Shown here: positions 10,042-18,557 of the stretch, piece by piece
Layout of the letters: every line of letters begins with the position of its first letter
Numbering within the stretch: position 1 is the first letter of the stretch
NCBI GenBank assembly: GCA_003427395.1
Contig: BFEA01000525.1
Coordinates: forward strand, 970,760-993,341
Source: Chara braunii
Taxonomy: Eukaryota; Streptophyta; Charophyceae; Charales; Characeae
Direction: 5' to 3'
DNA length: 22,582 bases
The notes under the pieces: generated by a model
What the model was told of the DNA's origin: nothing
What the model saw: only the letters and a program-made list of their open reading frames with translations
Databases searched by the model: none
Made by a program: the position numbers and the translations under genes

Positions 10042-10693
10042 GGTCAGCCTAAGGTCCTCTTCGGCGTTACTGCTGTGTTGAGCTCAATCTGCCTAGATTG
10101 TCAACATTTGTTGGGGGAGGTTCCCTAGCGGCACTATCGCACCTTACGGATTGGGTGCGTATACCAGTGGATGCGAAGTGTGCTGGTTACAAACTTGCGT
10201 GCAAGGGGGAAATGCTGTCAGTTTGACTGGTGGGGGAAACTCGGAGTGAGTGGAGGTTTGTGCGAAGTTGTGCGCACTTGAGTGCCAAGAGAGTTGGTGA
10301 TGTGGTTCAGCGAAGTGGCTTACGCAGTGTTGCGTTGCAAGCAGGCTGTGCATCTTGGTAATTGCGGATTGGTGATTGCCAATTGGGCAGTGCTTGGATT
10401 GGATTTTGTTCAAATTCTTCTGTCTTTGGACATGTCAGTAGACCCATCTCCTTCATTCCTCATGCATGTATGGATTGTGGAGTGACTCTTCTTTGTCCTG
10501 TCTATTTGATGTTGTTTGTATGCTTGTCTATGCAGGTATGCTTGACTATGTGAGTTCAATTATAGCCTGAAGCTCATTAGGCTCTGTCATGGGTTGTGTG
10601 TATGAGGAGATAAAACCTTCTACATCATGGTTGTGATCGTGTGATACAAGGATTACATTTCGAAGACATTGCGTATCTTGACTATCTGTCTGA
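10042..10693. other. unassigned non-coding stretch
   Basis: This stretch contains short frames of under 90 codons on both strands, with no motif that I recognise. The composition is mixed, with several GTGCG and TTGCG words. I see no structure beyond that. Confidence 0.45.
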
Positions 10694-10750
10694 TCGGTAG
10701 AAGGGCCCTGGTTGGTAGAAGGGCCCCGGTCGTTAGAAGGGGCCTGAAAG
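10694..10750. repeat. short tandem repeat, three ~18-19 bp units
   Basis: Three consecutive units share GGTAGAAGGGCCCYGGT with small changes (unit starts at about 10694, 10713 and 10731). The third is the most diverged. It lies in non-coding DNA. Confidence 0.75.
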
Positions 10751-11103
10751 GACTAAGGGGCACACGTCAACGTTTAAGAGCACTTTGTTTGGCCACCGCA
10801 TCATGCATTTCTTCACACGTCCATCGACAAGTTTCAATCCAAGCGTACGCTGGATATAATCAGGAGGTCAAGAGCACGTAAGGGTATGCCAACCCATCAC
10901 ACTATTTATGCTACACTTGCCACTCAATCCTAAGAAGCTATGCCCTGATACAACCAAAACGCTTTCTTGCTTCCTCTCCTTCAACTCCTTCGCCGCAATC
11001 TTGTTGCCTCACCGAAGGTAGCACTATGGCTTATAACTCTTCAGGCATCACCACGACATCCCACGTTCAGGCGCAAGCACATCCCGTACTCCTCTGATGC
11101 ATG
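10751..11103. other. unassigned flank left of the plus-strand element
   Basis: This is pre-insertion DNA, continuous with 21389 onwards once the plus-strand element and one copy of GCGGA are removed. The minus strand at about 10956-10935 reads TTGGTTGTATCAGGGC, which resembles an iMet-type primer-binding site with an insertion. It might belong to another retroelement remnant. No gene was seen. Confidence 0.4.
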
Positions 11104-11108
11104 GCGGA
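11104..11108 (+). repeat. target-site duplication, left copy (GCGGA)
   Basis: GCGGA directly precedes the TG of the 5' LTR and recurs at 21384-21388 directly after the CA of the 3' LTR. Five-bp duplications are the usual footprint of gypsy integrases. Confidence 0.9.
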
Positions 11109-11357
11109 TGTTGCATGCTGAGCCTGCACACGGGCCCATTTGCAGGGGCCCGATGGCTGCTGAGGCGGGCCCTGGCCGCACGCCATCCAGGGCGCACCCT
11201 GGAGGCCCACGGCGGCCCTCTGGGCCGCAGCCACAGGGTGAGGCAGCACTCACTCATTTTATTTATGAGGTGAGGTGCTGCCCTACTTTTGTCGGTTCAG
11301 AAACCATTTCGGACTTGCAGTCCCCAAGGCACGGCCTTGGGCTGAGTGCACCAGACG

Positions 11358-11439
11358 CAGGGCCGAAACAGGCCCAGGCGCATTTTGGCGCCACGCTGCA
11401 GGGCCGAAACAGGCCCAGGCGCGTTTTGGCGCCATACTG
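11358..11439 (+). repeat. two 41-bp tandem units in U3 of the 5' LTR
   Basis: The units 11358-11398 and 11399-11439 differ at only a few positions near their 3' ends. The same pair is at 20370-20410 and 20411-20451 in the 3' LTR. They lie about 90 bp upstream of the TATA box, a usual place for duplicated enhancers. The phrase GCGTTTTGGC in the unit nearest the promoter recurs as GCACGTTTTGGC upstream of the TATA box in the third LTR. Confidence 0.85.
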
Positions 11440-11517
11440 CACCCAGCACGGCCTGGGCCCTGGTAGGGACCTCGACCGTGCAGGCCGTTCTAGGCCACAC
11501 AACAGTTCACCCAGTAG

Positions 11518-11543
11518 GGCCCAACACACTATATAGTTGGGCC
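11518..11543 (+). promoter_or_regulatory. TATA box (TATATAG) inside a perfect 8-bp inverted repeat, 5' LTR
   Basis: The left arm GGCCCAAC (11518-11525) and right arm GTTGGGCC (11536-11543) pair perfectly around a 10-nt loop, ACACTATATA. Transcription should start about 25-30 bp downstream of the TATA box, so the arms would act in DNA and not in the RNA. The 3' LTR has the equivalent arms with one compensated pair change (20529-20554). Confidence 0.8.
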
Positions 11544-11784
11544 TCCTGCTGGGCACAGGACAGTTCGGCCGCTCACTTCTTGAGCGACACGCTGCTGGAT
11601 AGAGGCTGCACTATGCTGCGCTATTATAGCGCTGCGCTGCTGGACCAGGAAGGCGACGCACACGGGAGGAGAGAGAGGCGGAGGCTTACCTGCAGCGGCG
11701 GACTTACCTGGCGCCATAGCTGGGGCTACGTGCGATACTTGCACAGGGCGGCGACATAGTCAGCACGGCGGTAGCCACCTGCAG

Positions 11785-11902
11785 GTGAGATAGCGAGGAG
11801 GACGGCATCTTCTTCTCCTTCCTCGTCCTCCATATCATGTCTCTCTCTCCCTCTTCCTCCTTCCGCCTTCCTCTTCTTCATCTTCTTCTTCTTCTTCTTC
11901 AG
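11785..11902 (+). other. candidate intron in the LTR (118 bp)
   Basis: A donor CAG|GTGAGA at 11785 and an acceptor at the end of a long pyrimidine tract (TTCTTCTTCTTCAG, AG at 11901-11902) form an excellent consensus pair inside the expected transcribed leader. The 3' LTR keeps both sites with the same 118-bp spacing (20796-20913). Splicing is an inference from the consensus only. Confidence 0.45.
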
Positions 11903-12384
11903 ATACGAGAGTGAGAGAGGTTATCGGCAGAGGATATTGGCAGAGGTTACGGTGGGCCTGTGGCCCAGGATCTGATTCCGCATTTCTGAGACAGACATTG
12001 ATTGGACATCGACAAGGGACTATTTTGGACTTCGCTATTGCGATCTTGGACTTCTCCCTCGCCTCCATCTTCGTCCTTCCTCTCCCTCCATCCCTTGTCT
12101 ACAGTACCTCCCCATGTGCGTGTACAAGGAGGGACCTTTCTTCTTGGTGTGCGGTCCCTTCTCCTCCTTTCACATGTGGATGTATAATGGGATGTCGTGT
12201 CAGTCCAGGTCAGGTCAAGACTTACCTTGAAGTCTTCCGCTGCGCTATTGAGTGCCATTTCGTATGTATCAGGATGTACATTGCCTGTTGATGTTGGACA
12301 AACATTGCATTGTCCATTCAGTCCTTTTCAACACATTGCGGATCCTTGGCTGCACCTACATTGCCCAACTGGGAATGTATCAGT

Positions 12385-12397
12385 TGGCATCGGAGCC
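12385..12397 (+). promoter_or_regulatory. primer-binding site, plus-strand element
   Basis: TGGCATCGGAGCC begins two bases after the LTR-terminal CA. It matches the plant initiator-methionine tRNA type (TGGTATCAGAGCC) at 11 of 13 positions. The two differences could be decay or could point to another tRNA. The position is as expected for first-strand cDNA priming. Confidence 0.75.
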
Positions 12398-12460
12398 CCG
12401 CACGTGAATCAGGACTTAACAACCTGATCTGACACGTGTCCGGGGTCTAGTGTATTCCCG

Positions 12461-12500
12461 ATTGATTGATTGATTGATCTCGGATTTACCGATTGTTTGT

Positions 12501-12561
<61 letters not shown>

Positions 12562-12599
12562 CGATCAATCAGTGATTGATTGGCTGATCGATTGATTGG

Positions 12600-12649
<50 letters not shown>

Positions 12650-12650
12650 A
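12461..12650 (+). repeat. GATT tetranucleotide microsatellite with an 18-bp palindrome
   Basis: About 190 bp are composed mainly of GATT/TTGA units, interrupted at about 12480-12500 and 12560-12600. At 12554-12571 the phase flips through a perfect palindrome, TGATTGATCGATCAATCA. The repeat lies inside the element, between PBS and gag. Confidence 0.92.
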
Positions 12651-14605
12651 GGTCACACTAATTAGTCCCCAAAACCGCGGATTCTGACCTAATTGTCGAA
12701 ATCGATTTTTTTTTCTTTTCTTGGATTCCATTTTCCCGCTATTTCTGTTCGTGGAAAATCGCAATAGCGTAGCACCTGAAAGTTTCGTTTTTCGTCTCTT
12801 TTGAAATTCGAAATTTCATTGCTGGGAATCCGGGATATTGTTACGGATTTTTTTTTTCCGATTGGTATGTCCTTTTGCAACTTCCCGATATTCGAAAATT
12901 CCGTGAATTTTTTTGGAATTTTCGAAATTCGTTATTTGAACTTATTTCAAATTTTCTTTGGAAATCTGTTGCGTTGATTTTTTTTTTATTCTTCACGCAT
13001 TCTGGTGGTAACGAAAATTCCGAAATTTGATTAGAACCGTTACTCCAAGATTCTGAAATAAATATTTTGGGGAAATTTGCAAGGAATATGAGTGTGAACG
13101 ATATACAGAAAACCACGTTGCGAAATCACACAGATGTCGACGTAGCTGTATCCAAGCAGAGAGTACAAAATGCACCGAGAAACCATCCATATAGAGCAAT
13201 ACAATGAAGTAATGAGCCAATTTTCAAGGCAGTAGGACACGCCAACACAGTATCCAAACTCGCTCCTCTTTGTCTGGCGCCCAGCGCCTAGTCTACTCTG
13301 CCCGACTATCCTACCTACAGCTGGTTCACGCAACAGGCTCACCTCGAGTCTTGAAGACCAATGTACATGACTGTCAACTCCATAGCCGACATCTCTTCAT
13401 GCACCAGGTACGTATCTTGTCACCCTCAATCAGACCTTGATTACCCCACACAGTGCTTCCTTCCCTGAAGACCACCAGATCACCCGTTGTACCCCCTGGC
13501 GCCCAGCAGCCCGGCTATGGCCGCCTGCGCCCCGCTGCCTGCAGCACCCCTCCTCACCTCTACGCGCCCCGTCAGCGCCTTTGGCAGCAGTGCAGCATCA
13601 AGCGAGAGCACAGCAGCACTTCCGCATTGCCAGCACGGGCCAGAATGCCTGGCCTGAGCTGCCTCACTCCTTTTGTGGAAGTGGCAGCCTCCTGGATGCT
13701 GCGTGTGGCCTGGCTGGAAGCTTCCAGTAGCTTCCAGTTGGGCCTCAGACCCTGCGCCCAGGCCCGAGACTACAGTTGAGGTCCTGGGCCCTTTTCAGTT
13801 GGGCATGGCCTGAGTCTTCGGGCTTGGGCTGTTTGCTGCATCTGTGCAGGGCTCCCAGGCAGATGCGTAGGCGGTACTGCTGTTGCAAAGGCTGATGGCC
13901 TGCTTCCCAATGTATCGGCCCTGCTTTGTGTGTATGTGCCAAGGCACAACTGTCAAGACCTGGGCCAACTGTATGACATAGCTAATGTGACGCTCACACG
14001 TCTACCCAACCAACTGGCATGCTGCGAGAGCCTGAATACCCACATATGGAAATGTCGAATTTTGTCTCTGACCAATATTCAGGGCCCCTTTCACTTAGGG
14101 CGGGCACTTGGCTTGCTGGGGATATTAGCCCAGATCATGTGATGTCTGATAGGGCCCTTGAGGGCTTCTTCCTCACAAATTTCTCTCACCCAAGTAATTC
14201 CAAACTTTTTATTTTTCGGAATTCGCTGAACTTGCGGAAATTTGTTTTCTTACACAGTTCTATTAATTCATATTATTCATTTGCAGTCTGAAATTCGATT
14301 TTTTTTTTCGTGCTGATTATCTGCTGTGGGGAAGATCAGGGAGCCTACCGAACTTGCAATTTCGAAATTTTTTTCTTTATCTCGAAATTTTCAGCAAAGT
14401 TCCAACTTTTCCTTTATTTTACTAGTGGCTCCTTATCTGGGCGATCCACGCGACCCCCACACCCCCCAACTCTCTGTTCCATCTCTCTCCTCTTCGTTCT
14501 CAACTGCCCATCGGTTACCCCCGGCTGCAGCATTGGTAAGCCCTCAAATCCGCAGGCCACGGCAGCAATCCGCGGCGCATTCTCACTCGCTCACAGACAG
14601 CCGGG
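12651..14605 (+). other. long leader between PBS and gag: AT-rich blocks around a GC-rich core
   Basis: No gene is supported. Two AT-rich blocks (about 12690-13080 and 14180-14420) share the words CGAAATTT, GGAATT and GAAATTCG with runs of T. Between them (about 13090-14180) lies GC-rich DNA of quite different character, with a 14-bp palindrome CTGGAAGCTTCCAG at about 13716-13729. A strong splice-donor consensus CAG|GTACGT at 13408 and an acceptor-like TTCATTTGCAG ending at 14286 could define an 879-bp intron. This would bring gag closer to the cap. The core might alternatively be a captured or inserted sequence. Confidence 0.5.
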
Positions 14606-16114
14606 ATGGAGCAGAAGCAAGGCGAATCTGACGCGGACTATGAGACACGGATGATGGCTATGATGGCCGAAAGCAAGCAGCGGGCAGAAGCAGCATTAGC
14701 TGCACGAAAGAAGGAGGCAGAGGCAGAGAGGCTGCGTCTTCTGGCAGAAGAACAACGGCAGAAGCATGCAGCAGCAGCAGCTAAGGCCGCAGATCAAGAA
14801 CGTGTACGGCGGCGAGAGATTCTATTCAAGGAGGAAAGTGCGGTACACACGCAGGCCAAGGATTGGCAGAAGGAGGTCGAGAATGGGGAATCCACTGACT
14901 ATGGGAACAAGCGATCTCAACTGCTCAACCGCCTCTTGGACCTTCTCGCTACGTGCATTGCACAGCAGGAGGACATTCACTCTCTTGATCACACCAACCA
15001 AGCGCTACAGCAGTCAGTGGATCGGCTGACCAAGCGCATACATCAGCTGGAGCAGCGACCCGTCGCCTCCTCCAGCGTCGGCCCCTCCGACCTCGCCGAT
15101 CGTGTAAACGTCTTGGAGATAGATGTGGGAACACTCAAGACCGGGGCACAGTGGCTGCAGCAGCAGGTTTGTGCAGCAACAACCGGCCCTAGCACGTCGT
15201 CACGCGAGAGCATTACCAAATTTGATGGCCTCCCGATCTTCTGTGACGCATCGAAGACGGACCCTATACAGTGGTGGCACCAGTTCGAACTCAAGCTGGG
15301 CATCCACAAGGTCGGCGACAACAATCGACACGCATACTTGTACTCACGGTCAGGAGGCGTGTGTCAAGCATGGCTGGACAACATGTTGTCCGCACACGCA
15401 TGCACAGTCTTCGAGTTGCATAACTTCATTACCTGGACCAATCTCACAGCGACATGGCAGAAGCGTTTCCAAGTGGAACCGCCCGAGCATCAGGCGATGG
15501 ACAAGCTGTCGACATTCTCTCAGAACAGCATGCCAAGCGGAGAATGTATATCCGAGTTCCAACGTTTGGCGAGCACGCTGAAACTGCCGATGACCTTCGA
15601 CAACATCAAGCTCTACTTCATCAAGAGGTCGTGCCCGACATTGCAAAATGTGTTGACTCAAGTCGTCGAGAACCTCAACACAAGTGAGGAACTCTTCAAC
15701 AATGTCGTGCAGATCATTTTGACGAACATGGAAGCCAAGAATATTGGTCGTTCGTCAACTGCCGGCCAGGGCGCGTATCAACATCAGACGAAAGTGGTCG
15801 TGGTCGCGGCGACAATGCTGAGCGATCCCTCAACTTCAAACGAGGCTGCCTCTTCTGACGAGGGAGACAGATTAACAGCTGTCCGGAATGGTGGCCACCC
15901 CGTCAAAGGACGAGGTAGCGGAAAAATGACGACAAACACCACTTCTTCCGGGCCCGAACAAGCAGCTCCAGCTCAAGAACCTTGGACACATTATGGTCTT
16001 ACGGAGCGTGGGTATCATGTCCGCACCAAGTACCGCTATTGTTTGTGGTGCAACAGCTCAGCGCATGATACCGCGAGCTGCACAACCAAGGGCACTTCCC
16101 AGTCGGGAAAGTGA
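14606..16114 (+). CDS. gag: Gag polyprotein, intact (plus-strand gypsy element)
   Basis: This is the structural protein of the virus-like particle, 502 residues. I start at the ATG in GCCGGGATGG, which has G at -3 and +4. Residues 1-90 are a charged, Ala/Glu/Arg-rich coiled coil; about 110-175 is a second coiled coil (QQEDIHSLDHTNQALQQSVD). The capsid-like domain runs about 205-370 (FDGLPIFCDASKTDPIQWW, then TATWQKRFQV). A linker leads to a perfect CCHC knuckle, CLWCNSSAHDTASC, at residues 479-492. In the adjacent frame at about 15793-15810 a Gly-Arg-Gly-Arg run can be read, which could mean a small compensated frameshift in the linker. The stop TGA (16112-16114) overlaps the pol frame. It is the only uninterrupted large gene in the window. 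Confidence 0.9.
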   Translation: MEQKQGESDADYETRMMAMMAESKQRAEAALAARKKEAEAERLRLLAEEQRQKHAAAAAKAADQERVRRREILFKEESAVHTQAKDWQKEVENGESTDYGNKRSQLLNRLLDLLATCIAQQEDIHSLDHTNQALQQSVDRLTKRIHQLEQRPVASSSVGPSDLADRVNVLEIDVGTLKTGAQWLQQQVCAATTGPSTSSRESITKFDGLPIFCDASKTDPIQWWHQFELKLGIHKVGDNNRHAYLYSRSGGVCQAWLDNMLSAHACTVFELHNFITWTNLTATWQKRFQVEPPEHQAMDKLSTFSQNSMPSGECISEFQRLASTLKLPMTFDNIKLYFIKRSCPTLQNVLTQVVENLNTSEELFNNVVQIILTNMEAKNIGRSSTAGQGAYQHQTKVVVVAATMLSDPSTSNEAASSDEGDRLTAVRNGGHPVKGRGSGKMTTNTTSSGPEQAAPAQEPWTHYGLTERGYHVRTKYRYCLWCNSSAHDTASCTTKGTSQSGK

Positions 16115-16146
16115 GCACCGCCGAGAGTGATGCGACGACACTCTCG
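16105..16146 (+). promoter_or_regulatory. candidate -1 ribosomal frameshift signal at gag/pol
   Basis: The heptamer GGGAAAG (16105-16111) fits X XXY YYZ with gag codons GGA and AAG in the zero frame. The gag stop TGA follows at once, and pol is open in the -1 frame from 16111. Ten nt later a perfect 8-bp hairpin forms: CGAGAGTG (16122-16129), 9-nt loop, CACTCTCG (16139-16146). The loop contains ACGA, which could pair with TCGT a short way downstream, so a pseudoknot is conceivable. GGGAAAG is not among the strongest eukaryotic slip sites. Confidence 0.55.
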
Positions 16147-17160
16147 ACCCCTTCGGAACCGGTTGTCGTACAGGTAACCTCTCTCGGTTCCAGGGTACAT
16201 GTTGAAGTCGTAACTCCTCCCATTCTTCATTCTTTCGAGGACTATGCTGCCCAGCTCGTACCTTCGCTGAATTCACGAGCCCAAGGAAAGGGTGTATGTG
16301 CGGTTTCTTCTCCGTTCGGAAGCAACGACATTGAGTTGTCTTCAAGTTGACCTTCACGGTATTCGGTACGCGCGTTCAACATAGAGGACTTGGACCCGTT
16401 GACGCCCGAGGATTTTGCATGGCTTCCTCTCCCGACCACCGGCCGATTGCCGGGACCGCAATGCGCAGCACTTGGCACTCATCTACATACATACTTGGCC
16501 TTCTATGCACCACCAACTTCGCCGACGGATGACGAAGTCACGGTGGGGGACATCCTTGCGTATGTTACCAACTTGAAGGTGGCCCTTAAGTTTCGCACGC
16601 AGCGGTAAGATGACAATAACGCACCACTCCTTTATGTCCGCATCCAAGTTGGGCAAGCGTCCTGTAGCGCTTTGCTGGATAGCGGCGCGACTCGCAATTT
16701 CTTCAGTCAGTCCTTTGTTCAAAGGGCCGGCCTCGACCCACAAGTTCGAAGGATGGTACACCCTACGGCGATCATGTTGGCGGACGGTAGGATGCAACAA
16801 CTCCTTGACCGCTACATCGAGGCCGTACCGGTCTATTTCGCACCTCATGCATGCTAACCGGTGACATTTGACGTATTAGACACGGACTTCGACATCATTT
16901 TGGGCATGCCTTGGCTTGCAAGTGCGGATCACATGGTTAACTTCCATCGGAGGTCACTTACGGTCCGTGACGTCTTTGGCGCCGAAGTGTCGTGTACCAT
17001 CCCTCCTCCGCACTCTTCGATCCGGTGCCAAGTTGTGACGGCCAAGTCATTCTGGGCTACTTGCGCTTATGAGCGGCCCGACGAGATAGGCGTATGTTTT
17101 CTTCGAACCGCCGCAGTAGCCGAATCTCCACCCACGGATTTGTCTTCGGACACCCGCGTG
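16111..17160 (+). pseudogene. pol: Ty3/gypsy pol: linker and aspartic protease (plus element)
   Basis: This is the Pol N-terminus in the -1 frame relative to gag. A linker of about 180 codons that I do not recognise (ILHSFEDYAAQLVP, then DPLTPEDFAWLPLPTTG) is broken by TGA 16348-16350 and TAA 16606-16608. The protease follows with its active site LLDSGATRNFFSQSF (Asp-Ser-Gly at 16678-16686), a stop TAA at 16855-16857, and then FDIILGMPWLASADH, the usual second half of the fold. All pieces are in one frame, so the damage here is mainly point stops; a local frame change near 16350 is also possible because the neighbouring frame reads plausibly there. Confidence 0.82.
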
Positions 17161-18045
17161 GTACGGTTGCTTGACGAGTTCGCCAACATCTTCGAGTCAC
17201 CTACCGGCGTGGTGCCGGATCGGCCGATCTCTCACGAGATCATTCTCGAGGCCGGTGTCGTGCCGCCTAAAGGTTGCATCTATCGCATGACCAAGGAGGA
17301 ACTTAAAGTACTCCGCGTGCAACTCGATGACTTGTTGGACAAAGGCTGGATCCGCCCTAGTAGCTCACCATATGGTGCGCCAGTTCTCTTCGTACAATAG
17401 AAGAACAAGGATCTTCGCCTATGCATCGATTACCGCAAGCTCAATGCACAAACCGTCAAGAACGCGGGACCTCTTCCTCGTATTGACGACCTTCTGGAGC
17501 GTTTGGGCGGCGCAATTTTTTTTTCAAAATTGAATTTGAAGTCGGGATATCATCAGATTTTGATACGCCCGCAAAATCGCTACAAGACTGCATTCAAGAC
17601 GCGGTACGGACATTTTGAGTAGGTGGTCATACCTTTTGGCCTCACCAATGCCCCAACGACTTTTCAAGCAGCGATGACCAACGAGTTTTGTGCAATGCTA
17701 GACCGCTTTATGCTGGTCTACTTGGACGACATCCTCGTCTATAGCCGGACCTTGGAGGAACATCTGGAGCATCTTCGGCGAGTGTTGGAGACGCTCCGTC
17801 GCGCCAAGTACAAAGCCAACCGCAACAAGTGCGAATTCGTGTGTTAAGAGTTGAAATACTTGGGCCACTTTGTCACACCGGAGGGCATCAGTCTGTTGTT
17901 GGATAAGATTCAAGCCATCCAAGATTGGTCAGAGCAGCGGAATGTCACGGATGTCAGTTCGTTCCTTGGCCTTGCCGACTATTACCAACATTTCATCAAG
18001 GGATACTCGAAGATCACGGCTCACTTGACCAAGCTTCAATGCGAG
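17161..18045 (+). pseudogene. pol: Ty3/gypsy pol: reverse transcriptase (plus element)
   Basis: RT motifs appear in order in a single frame: [79 protein letters not shown], the catalytic YLDD at 17719-17730, and SFLGLADYYQHFIKGY. In-frame stops interrupt it at 17398-17400 (TAG), 17620-17622 (TAG) and 17845-17847 (TAA). A run of nine T at about 17516-17524 looks suspicious but keeps the frame. All core motifs are otherwise conserved, so the copy died by point mutation after a period of being functional (inference). Confidence 0.9.
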
Positions 18046-18557
18046 GAGCGGCCGTTTGACTTTGGAAAGGATGCGCGGGAATCATTTTTGGCCCTCAAGG
18101 CCGCATTGCTATCTGCGGAGGTCTTGCGCATATACGACCCGCTATTGCCAACGCGCGTCACTACGGATGTGTCCGGCTATGGCATTGGTGCCATCCTCGA
18201 ACAGCATGACAGCGTGGAATGGCACCCGATTGAATACTTCAACAAGAAAGTGGTCGTCGTGCACTCAATTGATGATGCACACAAGAAGGAGCTCCTAGCC
18301 TTCGTTTACGCGCTCAAGCGGTGGCGCGGCACTTCCTCCTTGGTTGAAGCCAATTCCGATGCGTAATGGACAACAATCTGCTGGTCTTTTGCAAGACCCA
18401 AGATACCGTCCACAGCATCATCGCCCGTTGGATGGCTTTCATCGACCAGTTCAACTTCTTTCCCGATCACATTCCGGGGAACTTAAACCGTTGCGGATGC
18501 TCTCTCACGGCGTCTGGACCATTGTACCGCAGTCTATTCGACCTTCGAGATCGATGA
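18046..18557 (+). pseudogene. pol: Ty3/gypsy pol: RNase H domain (plus element)
   Basis: The RNase H part begins with LRIYDPLLPTRVTTDVSGYG (the first catalytic Asp is in TTDVSGYG) and WHPIEYFNKK, then KKELLAFVYALKRW. A one-base indel at about 18325-18333 moves the reading to another frame. There a TGA at 18345-18347 is followed by MDNNLLVFCKTQD and ARWMAFIDQFNFFPDHIPG. A second frame change at about 18495-18520 destroys the final ADALSR-type motif. The domain is clearly inactive. Confidence 0.85.

Larger units (their letters stand above)
11109..12382 (+). repeat. 5' LTR of the plus-strand gypsy element (1274 bp)
   Basis: It begins TGTTGCATGCTG and ends TGTATCA. The order inside is: a GC-rich U3 with two 41-bp tandem units (11358-11398 and 11399-11439, containing CAGGGCCGAAACAGGCC); a TATA box 11530-11536 framed by an inverted repeat; a small hairpin GCGCTA-TTA-TAGCGC at 11618-11632, probably in the transcribed leader; a candidate intron 11785-11902; and a CT/CTT-rich tract. 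The LTR drives transcription of the element. The short open frames inside it, including a Glu-rich one on the minus strand opposite the CTT tract, are not genes. Confidence 0.95.

Noticed and set aside
10967-11759. Long overlapping frames on both strands at the start of the 5' LTR, with similar ones in the 3' LTR
   Set aside because: GC-rich LTR sequence has few stop codons. The frames have no motif, cross the LTR boundary and are not preserved between the two LTRs.
11835-12068. Glu-rich minus-strand frame, repeated at 20846-21109
   Set aside because: It is the complement of the CT/CTT-rich tract inside the two LTRs; the duplication simply reflects the LTR pair.
17516-17524. Nine-T run in RT as a frameshift or slippage site
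   Set aside because: Counting codons shows that the RT frame is the same before and after the run, so no net shift is present.
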